The position numbers and the translations under genes are program-made. A stretch of DNA of 64,000 nt, taken from the NCBI RefSeq assembly GCF_021864535.1, contig NZ_JAKJIC010000016.1:1-64000 (forward strand), in the 5' to 3' direction. The notes beneath the pieces are model-generated. The model was not told the origin of the DNA. It searched no databases and saw nothing but the letters and a program-made list of their open reading frames with translations. Positions 19,206 through 28,000 of this stretch are shown here, piece after piece (positions within the stretch are counted from its first letter, which is position 1; each line of letters opens with the position of its first letter). The stretch comes from Oryzibacter oryziterrae (GTDB lineage Bacteria > Pseudomonadota > Alphaproteobacteria > Rhizobiales > Pleomorphomonadaceae).

Positions 19206-20612
19206 ATGTCCGACCGCCAAGATCACATCGTCCTGCTGACCGGCCACCTCGCCTTGCGACGGGTCGAAGCGGCCATGCAGTCCCTGAAGTCACCGCCATT
19301 CACCTGGTCGGTGATCGACGTCGGCGTGAAGGTGGCGGCGCTGATGACCGGGGAGATCATTCGCCGGCGCGTGAGCTTGCCGGAAGGAACGACCAAGGTA
19401 GTCGTGCCCGGGCGTTGCCGGGCCGATCTCGATCTCCTGGCGCAGCATTTCGGGGTCCCCGTGGAGCGGGGACCGGACGAAGCGGTGGACATTCCGCAGT
19501 ATTTTGGCGGCAAGAGCCGTTCCGGGCGGCTCGATCGGCACGATCTGCGCATCTTTGCCGAGATTGTGGATGCGCCAGAAAGTGCCATCGAGGCGGTGCT
19601 GAAGCGCGCCGCAGCGCACAAGGCAGCGGGCGCTGACGTGATCGACATCGGCGGTCTGCCCGATACGCCGTTTCCGCATCTTGGCGAACTGGTGCAGGAG
19701 CTGAAGCGGCAGGGCTATCTGGTATCCGTCGATAGCGCCGACATCGGCGAGATCGAGACTGGCGTGAGAGCTGGCGCGGACTTCATCCTGTCGCTCAACG
19801 AAACCACGCTAGAACGCGGTATGGAGTTGCCGGCGACACCGGTGCTTGTGCCGGCATTGCCCGGCGACCTGCCGTCGCTGATCCGTGCCTGCGAGCGGAT
19901 GGAGAAGCTTGGCCTGCCCTACATGGCCGATCCCATCCTCGATCCCATTCATTTCGGCTTCACCGAGTCCATTGCGCGATATCACCAGTTTCGCAAGGAG
20001 ATGCCGCAGGCCGAGATGCTGATGGGGACGGGCAATCTCACCGAACTCACCGAAGCCGACACGACCGGCATCACAGCCGTGCTCACCGGAATCTGTTCGG
20101 AACTGTCGATCCGCAACGTGCTGATCGTGCAGGTGAGTCCCCATACTCGGCGCACCGTGCAGGAGCATGACGCGGCGCGGCGCATCATGCATGCGGCCAA
20201 GACAGACGGCGGACTGCCGAAGGGCTACTCGCAGGCACTGCTGGGGTTGCATGATCGCAAGCCATTTGCAAACACGCCGGAGGGCATTGCCGAGATGGCA
20301 GGCGAAGTGCGTGACGCCAACTTCCGCATTGAAGTCGCCGCAGACGGCATCCACGTCTACAATCGCGACCTGCATCAGGTCTACAGGGACGCCTTCGACT
20401 TCTTCCCGCATCTGGGCGTGGAATCCGATGGGGGGCACGCCTTCTATCTCGGCGCGGAGTTGACCAAGGCGGAGATCGCCCTGGCACTCGGCAAGCGTTA
20501 TGCGCAAGACGCGCCGCTGGACTGGGGGATTTCTGCCGACCGGCGGCAGGAGGACCTCTCACGTCTGCAGGAGGCGGGACATACGCTGAAAGGCAAGGAG
20601 CGCAAGAGCTGA
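19206..20612 (+). CDS. DUF6513 / dihydropteroate-synthase-like protein of the H4MPT pathway
   Basis: 468 residues. The N-terminal ~100 (LLTGHLALRRVE, VVPGRCRADLDLL) form a small domain of their own. The middle (~115-370) looks like a TIM barrel related to dihydropteroate synthase (GADVIDIGGLPDTP, VSVDSADIGEIETG, FILSLNETT), matching the TIGR00284-type archaeal proteins and the DUF6513 group of methylotrophs. The C-terminus (~385-445) carries the DUF6513-type end. A pterin-condensing role in H4MPT synthesis is the usual proposal; the archaeal reaction uses a ribofuranosylaminobenzene phosphate instead of pABA. It starts 3 bp after the kinase gene and shares a TGATG with the DUF447 gene. Confidence 0.85.
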   Translation: MSDRQDHIVLLTGHLALRRVEAAMQSLKSPPFTWSVIDVGVKVAALMTGEIIRRRVSLPEGTTKVVVPGRCRADLDLLAQHFGVPVERGPDEAVDIPQYFGGKSRSGRLDRHDLRIFAEIVDAPESAIEAVLKRAAAHKAAGADVIDIGGLPDTPFPHLGELVQELKRQGYLVSVDSADIGEIETGVRAGADFILSLNETTLERGMELPATPVLVPALPGDLPSLIRACERMEKLGLPYMADPILDPIHFGFTESIARYHQFRKEMPQAEMLMGTGNLTELTEADTTGITAVLTGICSELSIRNVLIVQVSPHTRRTVQEHDAARRIMHAAKTDGGLPKGYSQALLGLHDRKPFANTPEGIAEMAGEVRDANFRIEVAADGIHVYNRDLHQVYRDAFDFFPHLGVESDGGHAFYLGAELTKAEIALALGKRYAQDAPLDWGISADRRQEDLSRLQEAGHTLKGKERKS

Positions 20613-21172
20613 TGCCCTTCATTCTGGAAACCATCATTGCGACACGCAACGCCGATGGGTCATTTCATGTGCGGCCTTACGGCCTGCACCGGGATGGGGA
20701 CGAGTGGATCTTCCTCCCGTTTCGCCCGTCGCCGGCGATCGACAATCTGGCGCGCCATCCGTTTCTGGTTGCCTCACATCCCAGCGACGTACGAGTACTC
20801 GCCGGCTTCCTGACCGGGCGGTCGGAGTGGCCTTTGGTGCCGGCCGAGACGGTCGATGGCGTCCGACTTGCCGATACTTCCGGTCATATGGAGATGGAAG
20901 TGGTCGGCGTCGAGCAAGACGATGTCCGGCCCCGCTTCCGCTGCCGCGTCGTGCATGAAGTGGCCCATCGCGCCGTCACCGGCTTCAACCGGGCCCAGGC
21001 CGCCGTGCTGGAGGCGGCAATCCTGTCGACGCGGCTTGATCGGTTGCCGCCCGACAAGATCAAGGACGAGATCGCCTATCTGAAGATCGCCATCGACAAA
21101 TGTGCGGGGCCGCAGGAGCTGGAAGCCTGGGGCTGGATCATCGAGAAAATCGGGGCAAGCGTTGCGCTTTGA
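20612..21172 (+). CDS. DUF447 family protein of the H4MPT gene set
   Basis: 186 residues, resembling DUF447, a flavin-reductase-like split-barrel family of archaea and methylotrophic bacteria. Typical features are the opening ILETIIATRNADGS, PSPAIDNLARHPFLV in the first barrel, and the C-terminal helical FNRAQAAVLEAAILSTRL. Function is not established; its phyletic pattern follows the methanopterin/methanofuran genes. It is the last gene of the forward run, overlapping the upstream stop, and ends 13 bp before the converging GGDEF gene. Confidence 0.83.
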   Translation: MPFILETIIATRNADGSFHVRPYGLHRDGDEWIFLPFRPSPAIDNLARHPFLVASHPSDVRVLAGFLTGRSEWPLVPAETVDGVRLADTSGHMEMEVVGVEQDDVRPRFRCRVVHEVAHRAVTGFNRAQAAVLEAAILSTRLDRLPPDKIKDEIAYLKIAIDKCAGPQELEAWGWIIEKIGASVAL

Positions 21173-21184
21173 GTGTCCGGGCTG

Positions 21185-22867
21185 TCAGACCGCGATGCGG
21201 TTTCTACCAGCATTCTTCGCCCGGTAAAGGCTTGCATCGGCGCGCCTAATCAAGCTGTCGCTGTCATCGCTCGGCGTGACTTCCGCCAGCCCGAAGCTTG
21301 CAGTGACCTGAAGCCCGGGCGCCAGGTTGTCCCACACATGGTTCGCAATGTGCTGACGCAAGCGCTCACAAATCCCATGAGCCCGGCCGAGGCCGGCGTC
21401 ATCCAGCAGGATCATGAACTCCTCGCCGCCGTAGCGAATGGCAACATCATCGCCGCGAAGATCACCGCGCAGGATCTCGGCGATTTCCTTCAGCACCCTG
21501 TCCCCTGTGGAGTGCCCGAAGCGGTCGTTCACCGTCTTGAAATGATCGACGTCCACGAGGACGATTGAAAAGGCCTTGCTGTCGGCGCGGCTTGCGGCCA
21601 GTCGCTTTTTGAACTCCCTATCGAGGAAGTGGCGATTGAACAAACCCGTCAAGGCATCCTTGAGGGCCATCTCGTCGGCGCTTCTGGCAAGGGCGGCGAG
21701 CGACTTGATAGATCGCTCCAGCTTTTCGCTGTGATCGGACAGCTCACGATGGCGAGCAGCTGCCTTCTCAGCCTCGAGACGGGCATTCATCAGCGCGACG
21801 CGATCGACCATGATGGAGGCCTTGAGCGCGGCCTGAGCGCTGGAGATCTTGCGATCGAACTGATGATAGTCGCGATAGTGGCGCAGAGCTGCTCCGGTAT
21901 CGCCGATCTGCTCGCAAGCCGTCGCCAGGCAACGGCAAATGTCGCGGCTCGATGTGTCTTCCGCAATGTCGGTTGAAAGCACCAGCGCCGCTTCAAGGAC
22001 CGAGATGGCTTGTTCGGGCTGCTTCTGAATCAACAAGATCTTGCCGCGATAGTGGATGGCCGACAGCCCCAGGGAGCGATACTCGCGCGCGGCCGCAATC
22101 TGCTCCGTGCTGGCAAGAGCCTGGAATGCTTCGTCAAATCGCTCCAGCAGACCAAAGACGAAGCCAAGATTGCAAAGGATCAACGCCTCGCGGTAGGGAT
22201 TGCTGGCCTTTCGTGCGAAGAACAGTGCCCGCTCGCCGTATGTCAGAGCCCTTTCCAGATCCTCCTTCGGCAGGTGCTGGCCGGTCTCGGCAAGATTATC
22301 CTCCCAGACACACAGATTGTCGGTCAGATTGTTGAGAATGCAGAACTTCTCCTCATCGCCGAGCTGCTCGGCATAAGCGAGAGCCTTGCGCATCATTTCA
22401 TCGCTTGCCTGATGATGCCCAAGCTCATTCTGAAGCGTAGCGGCGCGATTGTGGCACCAGTAGAGAAGTTCTCCGTCGTCCAGACGGGTCGCAATCTCCA
22501 GCGCCTGTTCGATGTCCGTGAAGGCGTCTTCCAGCAGTCCCAGCAGTCTCTTTACCGCGACACCGAGGTAAAGCGTCGTGGCAATCAGATGATCGTCGCC
22601 AATCTGCCGTGCGGCAGCGGTTGCCTCGCCAATCACGGTGAAGGCCGCTTTCGGATCGCCCTGGACCATGTGGACCTTGGACAGCAGGATCAGTGCCTTG
22701 CTGCGCTGCATCTGATCTGCAGCCTCAAGGGCCATCGATACAGTCACCTCACCCAGCGCGCGCGCGTCGTCGTAGCGGCCAGCCAACCGGGCAGCCTCAG
22801 CAAAGTCATAGGCTTCCTGTGCCGTTGACGGCCTCAAGTCCGGCTTGATCTGACACGCGGTCTTCAT
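21185..22867 (-). CDS. TPR-containing diguanylate cyclase (GGDEF)
   Basis: 560 residues, cytoplasmic. Residues ~20-360 are a string of tetratricopeptide-like helical repeats (for example ALILCNLGFVFGLLERFDEA), a likely protein-binding sensor. A coiled coil around 365-400 links it to the GGDEF domain, with DALTGLFNRH, VLVDVDHFKTVND and RYGGEEF. RGDD five residues before GGEEF forms an intact c-di-GMP inhibitory site. The start at 22867 is chosen over a GTG at 22909; neither has a strong ribosome site. Transcribed alone, converging on the C1 operon. It should synthesise c-di-GMP. Confidence 0.9.
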   Translation of the reverse strand: MKTACQIKPDLRPSTAQEAYDFAEAARLAGRYDDARALGEVTVSMALEAADQMQRSKALILLSKVHMVQGDPKAAFTVIGEATAAARQIGDDHLIATTLYLGVAVKRLLGLLEDAFTDIEQALEIATRLDDGELLYWCHNRAATLQNELGHHQASDEMMRKALAYAEQLGDEEKFCILNNLTDNLCVWEDNLAETGQHLPKEDLERALTYGERALFFARKASNPYREALILCNLGFVFGLLERFDEAFQALASTEQIAAAREYRSLGLSAIHYRGKILLIQKQPEQAISVLEAALVLSTDIAEDTSSRDICRCLATACEQIGDTGAALRHYRDYHQFDRKISSAQAALKASIMVDRVALMNARLEAEKAAARHRELSDHSEKLERSIKSLAALARSADEMALKDALTGLFNRHFLDREFKKRLAASRADSKAFSIVLVDVDHFKTVNDRFGHSTGDRVLKEIAEILRGDLRGDDVAIRYGGEEFMILLDDAGLGRAHGICERLRQHIANHVWDNLAPGLQVTASFGLAEVTPSDDSDSLIRRADASLYRAKNAGRNRIAV

Positions 22868-23006
22868 GAAGGTTGGGAGCCCCGAAGCAATAATTTTGCA
22901 ATGATGCACTTGAGAGTTTTGCGGATAAGCAATTTAACCGCTCAAGTTTGAACGAAATGCAAATATTTGCTGCAGAAAGAGCGACTTCACGGTCGCCAGG
23001 TCGGTC

Positions 23007-23777
23007 TCAGGCGATCCAGCCGCCTCCAAGAGCCTGACTCCATTCGCGGCGCCCCGCATCTGCCGCCATTTCCGCCACACGCCTGCTGTCATAGGGAATG
23101 GCATGATGGCTGACGCGCCAGGAGGCGCTCCCTCTTTCAGCGATCGCAAAGCGGGCGTCAGGACTGCCGACCTGCATGACGTGAACCGGATGGTCATCGG
23201 TATAGCCCGGGCAACCGACCGAACCGGGATTGACGATCGTCAGCCCGTGCGACGTTCGGACCACGCGCGGCACGTGGGTGTGGGCACAGAGTGCAAGGCT
23301 AGCAAAGACACCTGCCGGGATCGCCGAGGCGTGGGCCTCAACCTGCGCCTTGTCGGCAAGACGCATGCGCCCGGCCTCGACTGTCTCCAGCCAATAGGTC
23401 TCGTCGGAGGTCGGCGTGCCGTGGCAGCAGAAGATGTCGTCCAGAACCAGGGTGGCGGGCAGCGCTTCCAGCCACTGAAGATGACGCTCTTCAAGCTGGG
23501 CAAAGGCCACGCGATCCGATGGGCCTAGAACATCCAGCTCCCATTCGCCGAGGGAATGGCGCGGGACAGTGACAAGATAGCGATCATGATTGCCGGAAAT
23601 GCAGACGATGTCGCTTCGCGCCATCAGCATATCCGCCGTGCGACGCGCTTCCAGCGGTCCGCTCAGGTGATCACCGAGACACACAATCCGGTCGCAGGTC
23701 ATGCCTGACAGCTCGTGGAGTACCGCTTCGAGCGCGTCGGCGTTGCCATGGATATCAGCGATAACAGCGATGCGCAT
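23007..23777 (-). CDS. Metallophosphoesterase family protein
   Basis: 256 residues of the calcineurin-like/YfcE-type phosphoesterases. All metal-site blocks are visible: ADIHGN at residue ~8, CLGDHLSGP, SGNHDRY, CCHGTP and ALCAHTHVPRV, and a late IVNPGSVGCPG. The start at 23777 gives the family N-terminus MRIAVIADIHGN; the longer frame reads back into the valS terminator. Small relatives cleave phosphodiesters or dephosphorylate nucleotides; the substrate is not deducible. It lies downstream of valS on the same strand, but a strong terminator separates them. Confidence 0.9.
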   Translation of the reverse strand: MRIAVIADIHGNADALEAVLHELSGMTCDRIVCLGDHLSGPLEARRTADMLMARSDIVCISGNHDRYLVTVPRHSLGEWELDVLGPSDRVAFAQLEERHLQWLEALPATLVLDDIFCCHGTPTSDETYWLETVEAGRMRLADKAQVEAHASAIPAGVFASLALCAHTHVPRVVRTSHGLTIVNPGSVGCPGYTDDHPVHVMQVGSPDARFAIAERGSASWRVSHHAIPYDSRRVAEMAADAGRREWSQALGGGWIA

Positions 23778-23793
23778 GAACGGCTCTCTCCAT

Positions 23794-23820
23794 GAAAAAA
23801 GGGGGGCTTCTGGCCCCCCT
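23794..23820 (-). terminator. Rho-independent terminator of valS
   Basis: Read on the reverse strand: AGGGGGGCC-agaa-GCCCCCCTTTTTTC, i.e. a GC stem followed by six T. It lies 8 bp after the valS stop and before the phosphoesterase start. Confidence 0.85.
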
Positions 23821-23827
23821 CGCATTC

Positions 23828-26548
23828 CTACTTCAAGCGCTCCAGCGCCTCGCGGACCTTCGACAATCGCTCGGCGTAGCCCTCGCGTTTTGCCTTCTCT
23901 TCCTCGACCACTTCTTCAGGGGCCTTGGCGACGAAGGCAGCGTTGCCGAGCTTCTTGTCGATGCGCTCGATTTCACCGGCAAGCTTGGTCTCCTCCTTGC
24001 CGAGGCGACCGCGTTCGCCGTCGAGATCAACGACGCCGCTGAGCGGCAGCGCGATGGTGCCGTCGGCGGTAACGATCTGGGCCGACTGGCCGGGCGCCGC
24101 ATCGGCGACGGAAACGTCGGACACGCGAGCCTGACGCTGGATTGCCGCCTTGTGGGTGTCGAACCAGGCCTTGACCTTGTCCGACGCCCCCACCAGCACC
24201 AGCGGCAGCAGCGTTGCCGGAGCAACATTCATCTCGGCACGAACCGAACGGATCTCGGTGATGACCGAAATCAGCCAGTTGATCTCGTCGGCCGCGTCGG
24301 TGGAGGCGGTGGAGCCTTCCGGCCATGCGGTCAGGACCAGAAGGCCGTCGCGCGCCGGACCGGACTTGCCGGTCTCCGCCCAGAGCTCTTCGGTGATGAA
24401 GGGCATGAAGGGATGCAGCACCTTCAGGATCTCGTCGATCACATAGGCGCAGGTGGCGCGCGTCTCTGCCTTGGCGGAGCCGTCTTCACCCGTGAGCACC
24501 GGCTTGGTGAACTCGAGATACCAGTCGCAGAAGTTGTTCCAGACGAAGCGGTAGATGGCAGCTGCCGCGTCGTTGAAGCGATAGGCGTCGACCGCCTCGG
24601 TGACCTCGGCGGCTGCCTTGCGAGCCTCGGTGACGATCCAGCGATTGAGGGTCTCGACGACCGTATCCGGATTGAAGCCGGCGACACGTTCGCAGCCGTT
24701 CATCTGGCTGAAACGCACGGCGTTCCAGAGCTTGGTGCCGAAGTTGCGGTAGCCGCCGACACGGCTGGTGGCGAGCTTGATGTCGCGCCCCTGCGCGGCC
24801 ATGGCGGCCAGCGTGAAGCGCAGGGCGTCAGCGCCGAACTCGTCGATCAGGTTCAGCGGATCGATGACGTTGCCCTTGGACTTCGACATCTTGGCGCCCT
24901 TCTCGTCGCGGACGAGGGCGTGGATATAGACGTCCTTGAAGGGCTCGACGCCCATGAAGTGCTTGCCCATCATCATCATGCGGGCGACCCAGAAGAAGAT
25001 GATGTCGAAGCCGGTCACCAGCACGTTGGTGGGATAGTAGCGGGCGAGCTCCGGCGTCTGGTCGGGCCAGCCGAGCGTGGAGAAGGGCCAGAGCGCAGAG
25101 GAGAACCAGGTGTCGAGCACGTCCTCGTCGCGCTTGAGCGGCGTGGGCTGGCCATAGTGAGCATCAGCCTCCGCCTGTGCGGCCGCTTCGCTTTCGGCAA
25201 CGAAGGTCTTGCCATCCGGACCATACCAGGCCGGGATCTGGTGGCCCCACCACAGTTGGCGCGAGATGCACCAGGGCTGGATGTTCTCGAGCCAGTCGAA
25301 ATAGGTCTTTTCCCAGTTCTTCGGCACGAAGCTGGTGCGGCCTTCCTTCACCGAGGCGATGACCGGTTCGGCCAGCACCTTGGCGTTGACATACCACTGG
25401 TCGGTGAGGAAGGGCTCGATCGGCACGCCGCCACGGTCGCCATGGGGGACCATGTGGACGTTGGGCTCGATCTTTTCGAGCAGGCCCTTTTCCTCGAAGG
25501 CAGCGACGATCATCTTGCGGGCGATGAAGCGGTCGAGGCCGTGCAGCTTCTCGACGGTTTCGTCCAGCTCGCTGGACGGATTGACGCCTTCAAAGAAGTC
25601 GGCGTTGTCCTTCAGCGCCAGCTTGGCTTCTATGTCGAGCACATTGATGGCCTTGAGATCATGGCGCTTGCCGACCTCGAAGTCGTTGAAATCATGCGCC
25701 GGAGTGATCTTCACCGCGCCGGTACCCTTCTCGGGGTCGGAATAGTCATCCGCAACGATGGGGATCAGACGGCCGACCAGCGGCAGCTTCACCAGCTTGC
25801 CGATGAGATGCTTGTAGCGATCATCTTCCGGGTTTACCGCCACGGCGACGTCGCCGAGCATCGTCTCGGGGCGCGTGGTGGCGACGACGATATAGGTGGC
25901 GGGATCTTCGCTGTCATAGCCCTCGCCGAGCGGATAGCGCAGATACCACAGGTGGCCCTTCACCTCGGTCTGGATCACCTCGAGATCGGAGATGGCCGTG
26001 AGCATCACCGGGTCCCAGTTCACAAGGCGCTTGTCCTTGTAGATCAGACCTTCGCGATAGAGCTGGACGAAGACCTTCAGCACGGACTTGGACAGGCCCT
26101 CGTCCATGGTGAAGCGTTCGCGCGACCAGTCGCAGGAAGCGCCGAGGCGCTTCAACTGATTGACGATGGTGCCGCCGGACTCCGCCTTCCACTCCCAGAC
26201 CCGCTTGACGAAGGCCTCGCGGCCCATGTCACGGCGACCGGGCTGCTGGCGATCGCGCAGCTGGCGCTCCACCACCATCTGCGTGGCGATGCCGGCGTGA
26301 TCGAGGCCCGGCTGCCAGAGAACGTCGCGACCGCGCATGCGCATGATGCGGACAAGGATGTCCTGCAGCGTGTTGTTCAGCGCGTGGCCCATGTGCAGCG
26401 AGCCGGTTACATTCGGCGGCGGGATGACGATGGTGAAGGGATCGCCCCCTTCCTTCTTGCCGGCACCGGCGGCAAAGGCCTTGGCATCTTCCCAGGCCTT
26501 GGCAATACGGGGCTCCACGTCCTGCGCTTCGAATGTCTTTTCCAGCAT
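23828..26548 (-). CDS. valS: Valyl-tRNA synthetase
   Basis: 906 residues, full-length class I ValRS. The HIGH motif is HMGHALN in PNVTGSLHMGHALN near residue 47, and the KMSKS motif is KMSKSKGNVID near residue 530. Between them lies the editing CP1 domain (THRPE-like TTRPETMLGDVAVAVN). The C-terminus is the ValRS coiled-coil arm (EIERIDKKLGNAAFVAKAP ... EERAKREGY-like). It charges tRNA-Val with valine and edits threonine. Monocistronic by context, with its own terminator. Confidence 0.98.
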   Translation of the reverse strand: MLEKTFEAQDVEPRIAKAWEDAKAFAAGAGKKEGGDPFTIVIPPPNVTGSLHMGHALNNTLQDILVRIMRMRGRDVLWQPGLDHAGIATQMVVERQLRDRQQPGRRDMGREAFVKRVWEWKAESGGTIVNQLKRLGASCDWSRERFTMDEGLSKSVLKVFVQLYREGLIYKDKRLVNWDPVMLTAISDLEVIQTEVKGHLWYLRYPLGEGYDSEDPATYIVVATTRPETMLGDVAVAVNPEDDRYKHLIGKLVKLPLVGRLIPIVADDYSDPEKGTGAVKITPAHDFNDFEVGKRHDLKAINVLDIEAKLALKDNADFFEGVNPSSELDETVEKLHGLDRFIARKMIVAAFEEKGLLEKIEPNVHMVPHGDRGGVPIEPFLTDQWYVNAKVLAEPVIASVKEGRTSFVPKNWEKTYFDWLENIQPWCISRQLWWGHQIPAWYGPDGKTFVAESEAAAQAEADAHYGQPTPLKRDEDVLDTWFSSALWPFSTLGWPDQTPELARYYPTNVLVTGFDIIFFWVARMMMMGKHFMGVEPFKDVYIHALVRDEKGAKMSKSKGNVIDPLNLIDEFGADALRFTLAAMAAQGRDIKLATSRVGGYRNFGTKLWNAVRFSQMNGCERVAGFNPDTVVETLNRWIVTEARKAAAEVTEAVDAYRFNDAAAAIYRFVWNNFCDWYLEFTKPVLTGEDGSAKAETRATCAYVIDEILKVLHPFMPFITEELWAETGKSGPARDGLLVLTAWPEGSTASTDAADEINWLISVITEIRSVRAEMNVAPATLLPLVLVGASDKVKAWFDTHKAAIQRQARVSDVSVADAAPGQSAQIVTADGTIALPLSGVVDLDGERGRLGKEETKLAGEIERIDKKLGNAAFVAKAPEEVVEEEKAKREGYAERLSKVREALERLK

Positions 26549-26670
26549 GATCGCCGTCTTTTTCCGTCACGATTTTGGGTCTGCGACGGTTAGCCCCTGG
26601 ACGGCGGAAAATCAACAATGTTGGCAGCCGAGGTGGAGGACAATCGGACGCCGGGACAGCGACTGGCCGC

Positions 26671-26913
26671 CTACCAGCGGTGACTTGCCTGCTGCAACAG
26701 GCGACTCAGGCTCTCGTCTGACGCCTCACGCATCTGCCCTTCCGTCAGGCGCCCTTCCGTGAGGCCGATGTCGCGCAGCTCCGCAGCGCTCAGATCAGCC
26801 GTGTTGATTGCGGCGCGAATGCGCAGTCCGAAGCGCACGCGCGCCCTGACGAACCGCAGGAATTTTGCGAACAGATGGCCCTGCCCGGCCTGTGTGAGAC
26901 CAGCATCGCTCAT
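26671..26913 (-). CDS. DUF1127 small protein
   Basis: 80 residues. The DUF1127 (YjiS) signature, an amphipathic helix followed by LSAAELRDIGLTEGRL, is clear. Small arginine-rich DUF1127 proteins in alphaproteobacteria are linked to phosphate and C/N metabolism and RNA turnover, but no molecular role is settled for this type. It is divergent from a LysR regulator with a symmetric operator-like repeat between, so that regulator may control it. Confidence 0.85.
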   Translation of the reverse strand: MSDAGLTQAGQGHLFAKFLRFVRARVRFGLRIRAAINTADLSAAELRDIGLTEGRLTEGQMREASDESLSRLLQQASHRW

Positions 26914-26962
26914 GGGATTACCCTTGACTGTTTGATGTCTATGATCACAGTTTGTCAGGTAA

Positions 26963-26983
26963 TTCCGTTAGATACCAACGGAA
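26963..26983. promoter_or_regulatory. Candidate LysR operator
   Basis: TTCCGTT-agatacc-AACGGAA is a perfect 7-bp inverted repeat with a 7-nt spacer in the 102-bp divergent region between the DUF1127 gene and the LysR gene. LysR proteins bind such dyads between divergent promoters. The strict T-N11-A core is not present. Confidence 0.5.
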
Positions 26984-27015
26984 GCTCCCTCTCTACCCAT
27001 AAAGAGAGCTTATCC

Positions 27016-27954
27016 ATGAAGCTGTCGCGCCAGATCCCTCTCAATACGCTGCGCGTCTTCGAAGCCGTGGCGCGCCTGATGAGCTTTACCAAGGCCGGTG
27101 CGGAACTCGGCATGACGCAGACGGCGGTCAGCTATCAGGTGAAGCTGCTGGAGGACACGCTGGAGACGCCGCTTTTCCTGCGTCGACCACGACAGATCGA
27201 GTTCACAGAGGCCGGCGCACGGTTGGCGCCCAAGGTGGCGGAGGCCTTCGCACTGATCGACGACGCGCTTGCGGGACTGAAGATGGTGCAGGATGAAACG
27301 CTGACCATCTCGACAACGCCGACCTTTGCCGCACATTGGCTGGCCCAGCGCATCGGCAAGTTCCAGCTCGCCGCGCCAAACATCGCCGTCCGCCTGCAGA
27401 CCAGCCTTGACCTGTCCGACTTCAGCCGCGAACCCGTGGATCTCGCCATCCGCTATGGAACATCCGGCGGGCAAGGGCTCGCCAGCCACCATGTGATGCG
27501 GATCGACTATACTCCGATGTTGAGCCCTGCCCTCTTGGCAAGCGAAGGGCCGCTCACCGAGCCGCGCGATCTCTTGCGCCTTCGCCTCATCGACCCGGGT
27601 GATCCCTGGTGGCCCGCCTGGTTCAGCGCCGCTGGAGTGCCGGATGCCGATCTCAAGGGGCGCCCGCGCACACGCCTTGGCTCCCAGACCTTCGAGGCCA
27701 GTTCGGCCATTGCCGGGCATGGCGTTGCCATCCTCACGCCAGCCTTCTATCGGCCGGAAGTGGCAACGGGGCAGCTCGTTCAGCCGTTCTCACTGGTGTG
27801 CAGCGACGACCGCACCGGCTACTGGCTTGTCTATCCAGAAGGGCGAAAGCATCAGCCGAAGATACGAGCGTTCAGAGACTGGCTGCTGGCCGAAATCGCC
27901 GCCGATGAAAACATTCGCTATCTGGTCGGAAGCAACATGGCGCGATCGGACTGA
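27016..27954 (+). CDS. LysR-family regulator, GcvA-like
   Basis: 312 residues. N-terminal winged helix: PLNTLRVFEAVARLMSFTKAG, then LGMTQTAVSYQVKLLEDTL, followed by FLRRPRQIEFTEAG; the effector domain follows from ~90. The opening IPLNTLRVFEA and the layout fit the GcvA/AmpR-type branch. The effector is unknown; glycine-cleavage genes are not in the window. The start at 27016 is set by the family N-terminus MKLSRQIPLNTL. Divergent from DUF1127. Confidence 0.9.
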   Translation: MKLSRQIPLNTLRVFEAVARLMSFTKAGAELGMTQTAVSYQVKLLEDTLETPLFLRRPRQIEFTEAGARLAPKVAEAFALIDDALAGLKMVQDETLTISTTPTFAAHWLAQRIGKFQLAAPNIAVRLQTSLDLSDFSREPVDLAIRYGTSGGQGLASHHVMRIDYTPMLSPALLASEGPLTEPRDLLRLRLIDPGDPWWPAWFSAAGVPDADLKGRPRTRLGSQTFEASSAIAGHGVAILTPAFYRPEVATGQLVQPFSLVCSDDRTGYWLVYPEGRKHQPKIRAFRDWLLAEIAADENIRYLVGSNMARSD

Positions 27955-28000
27955 GCTTCAGGCTCGCTGTGCAGCAGTCCGCCTTCACGAGGGCCGCGAC

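Noticed and set aside
23792-26593. Forward open frame of ~930 codons across valS
   Set aside because: Antisense to valS with all class I motifs intact on the other strand; composition is rich in His/Asp/Gly/Leu typical of such shadows.
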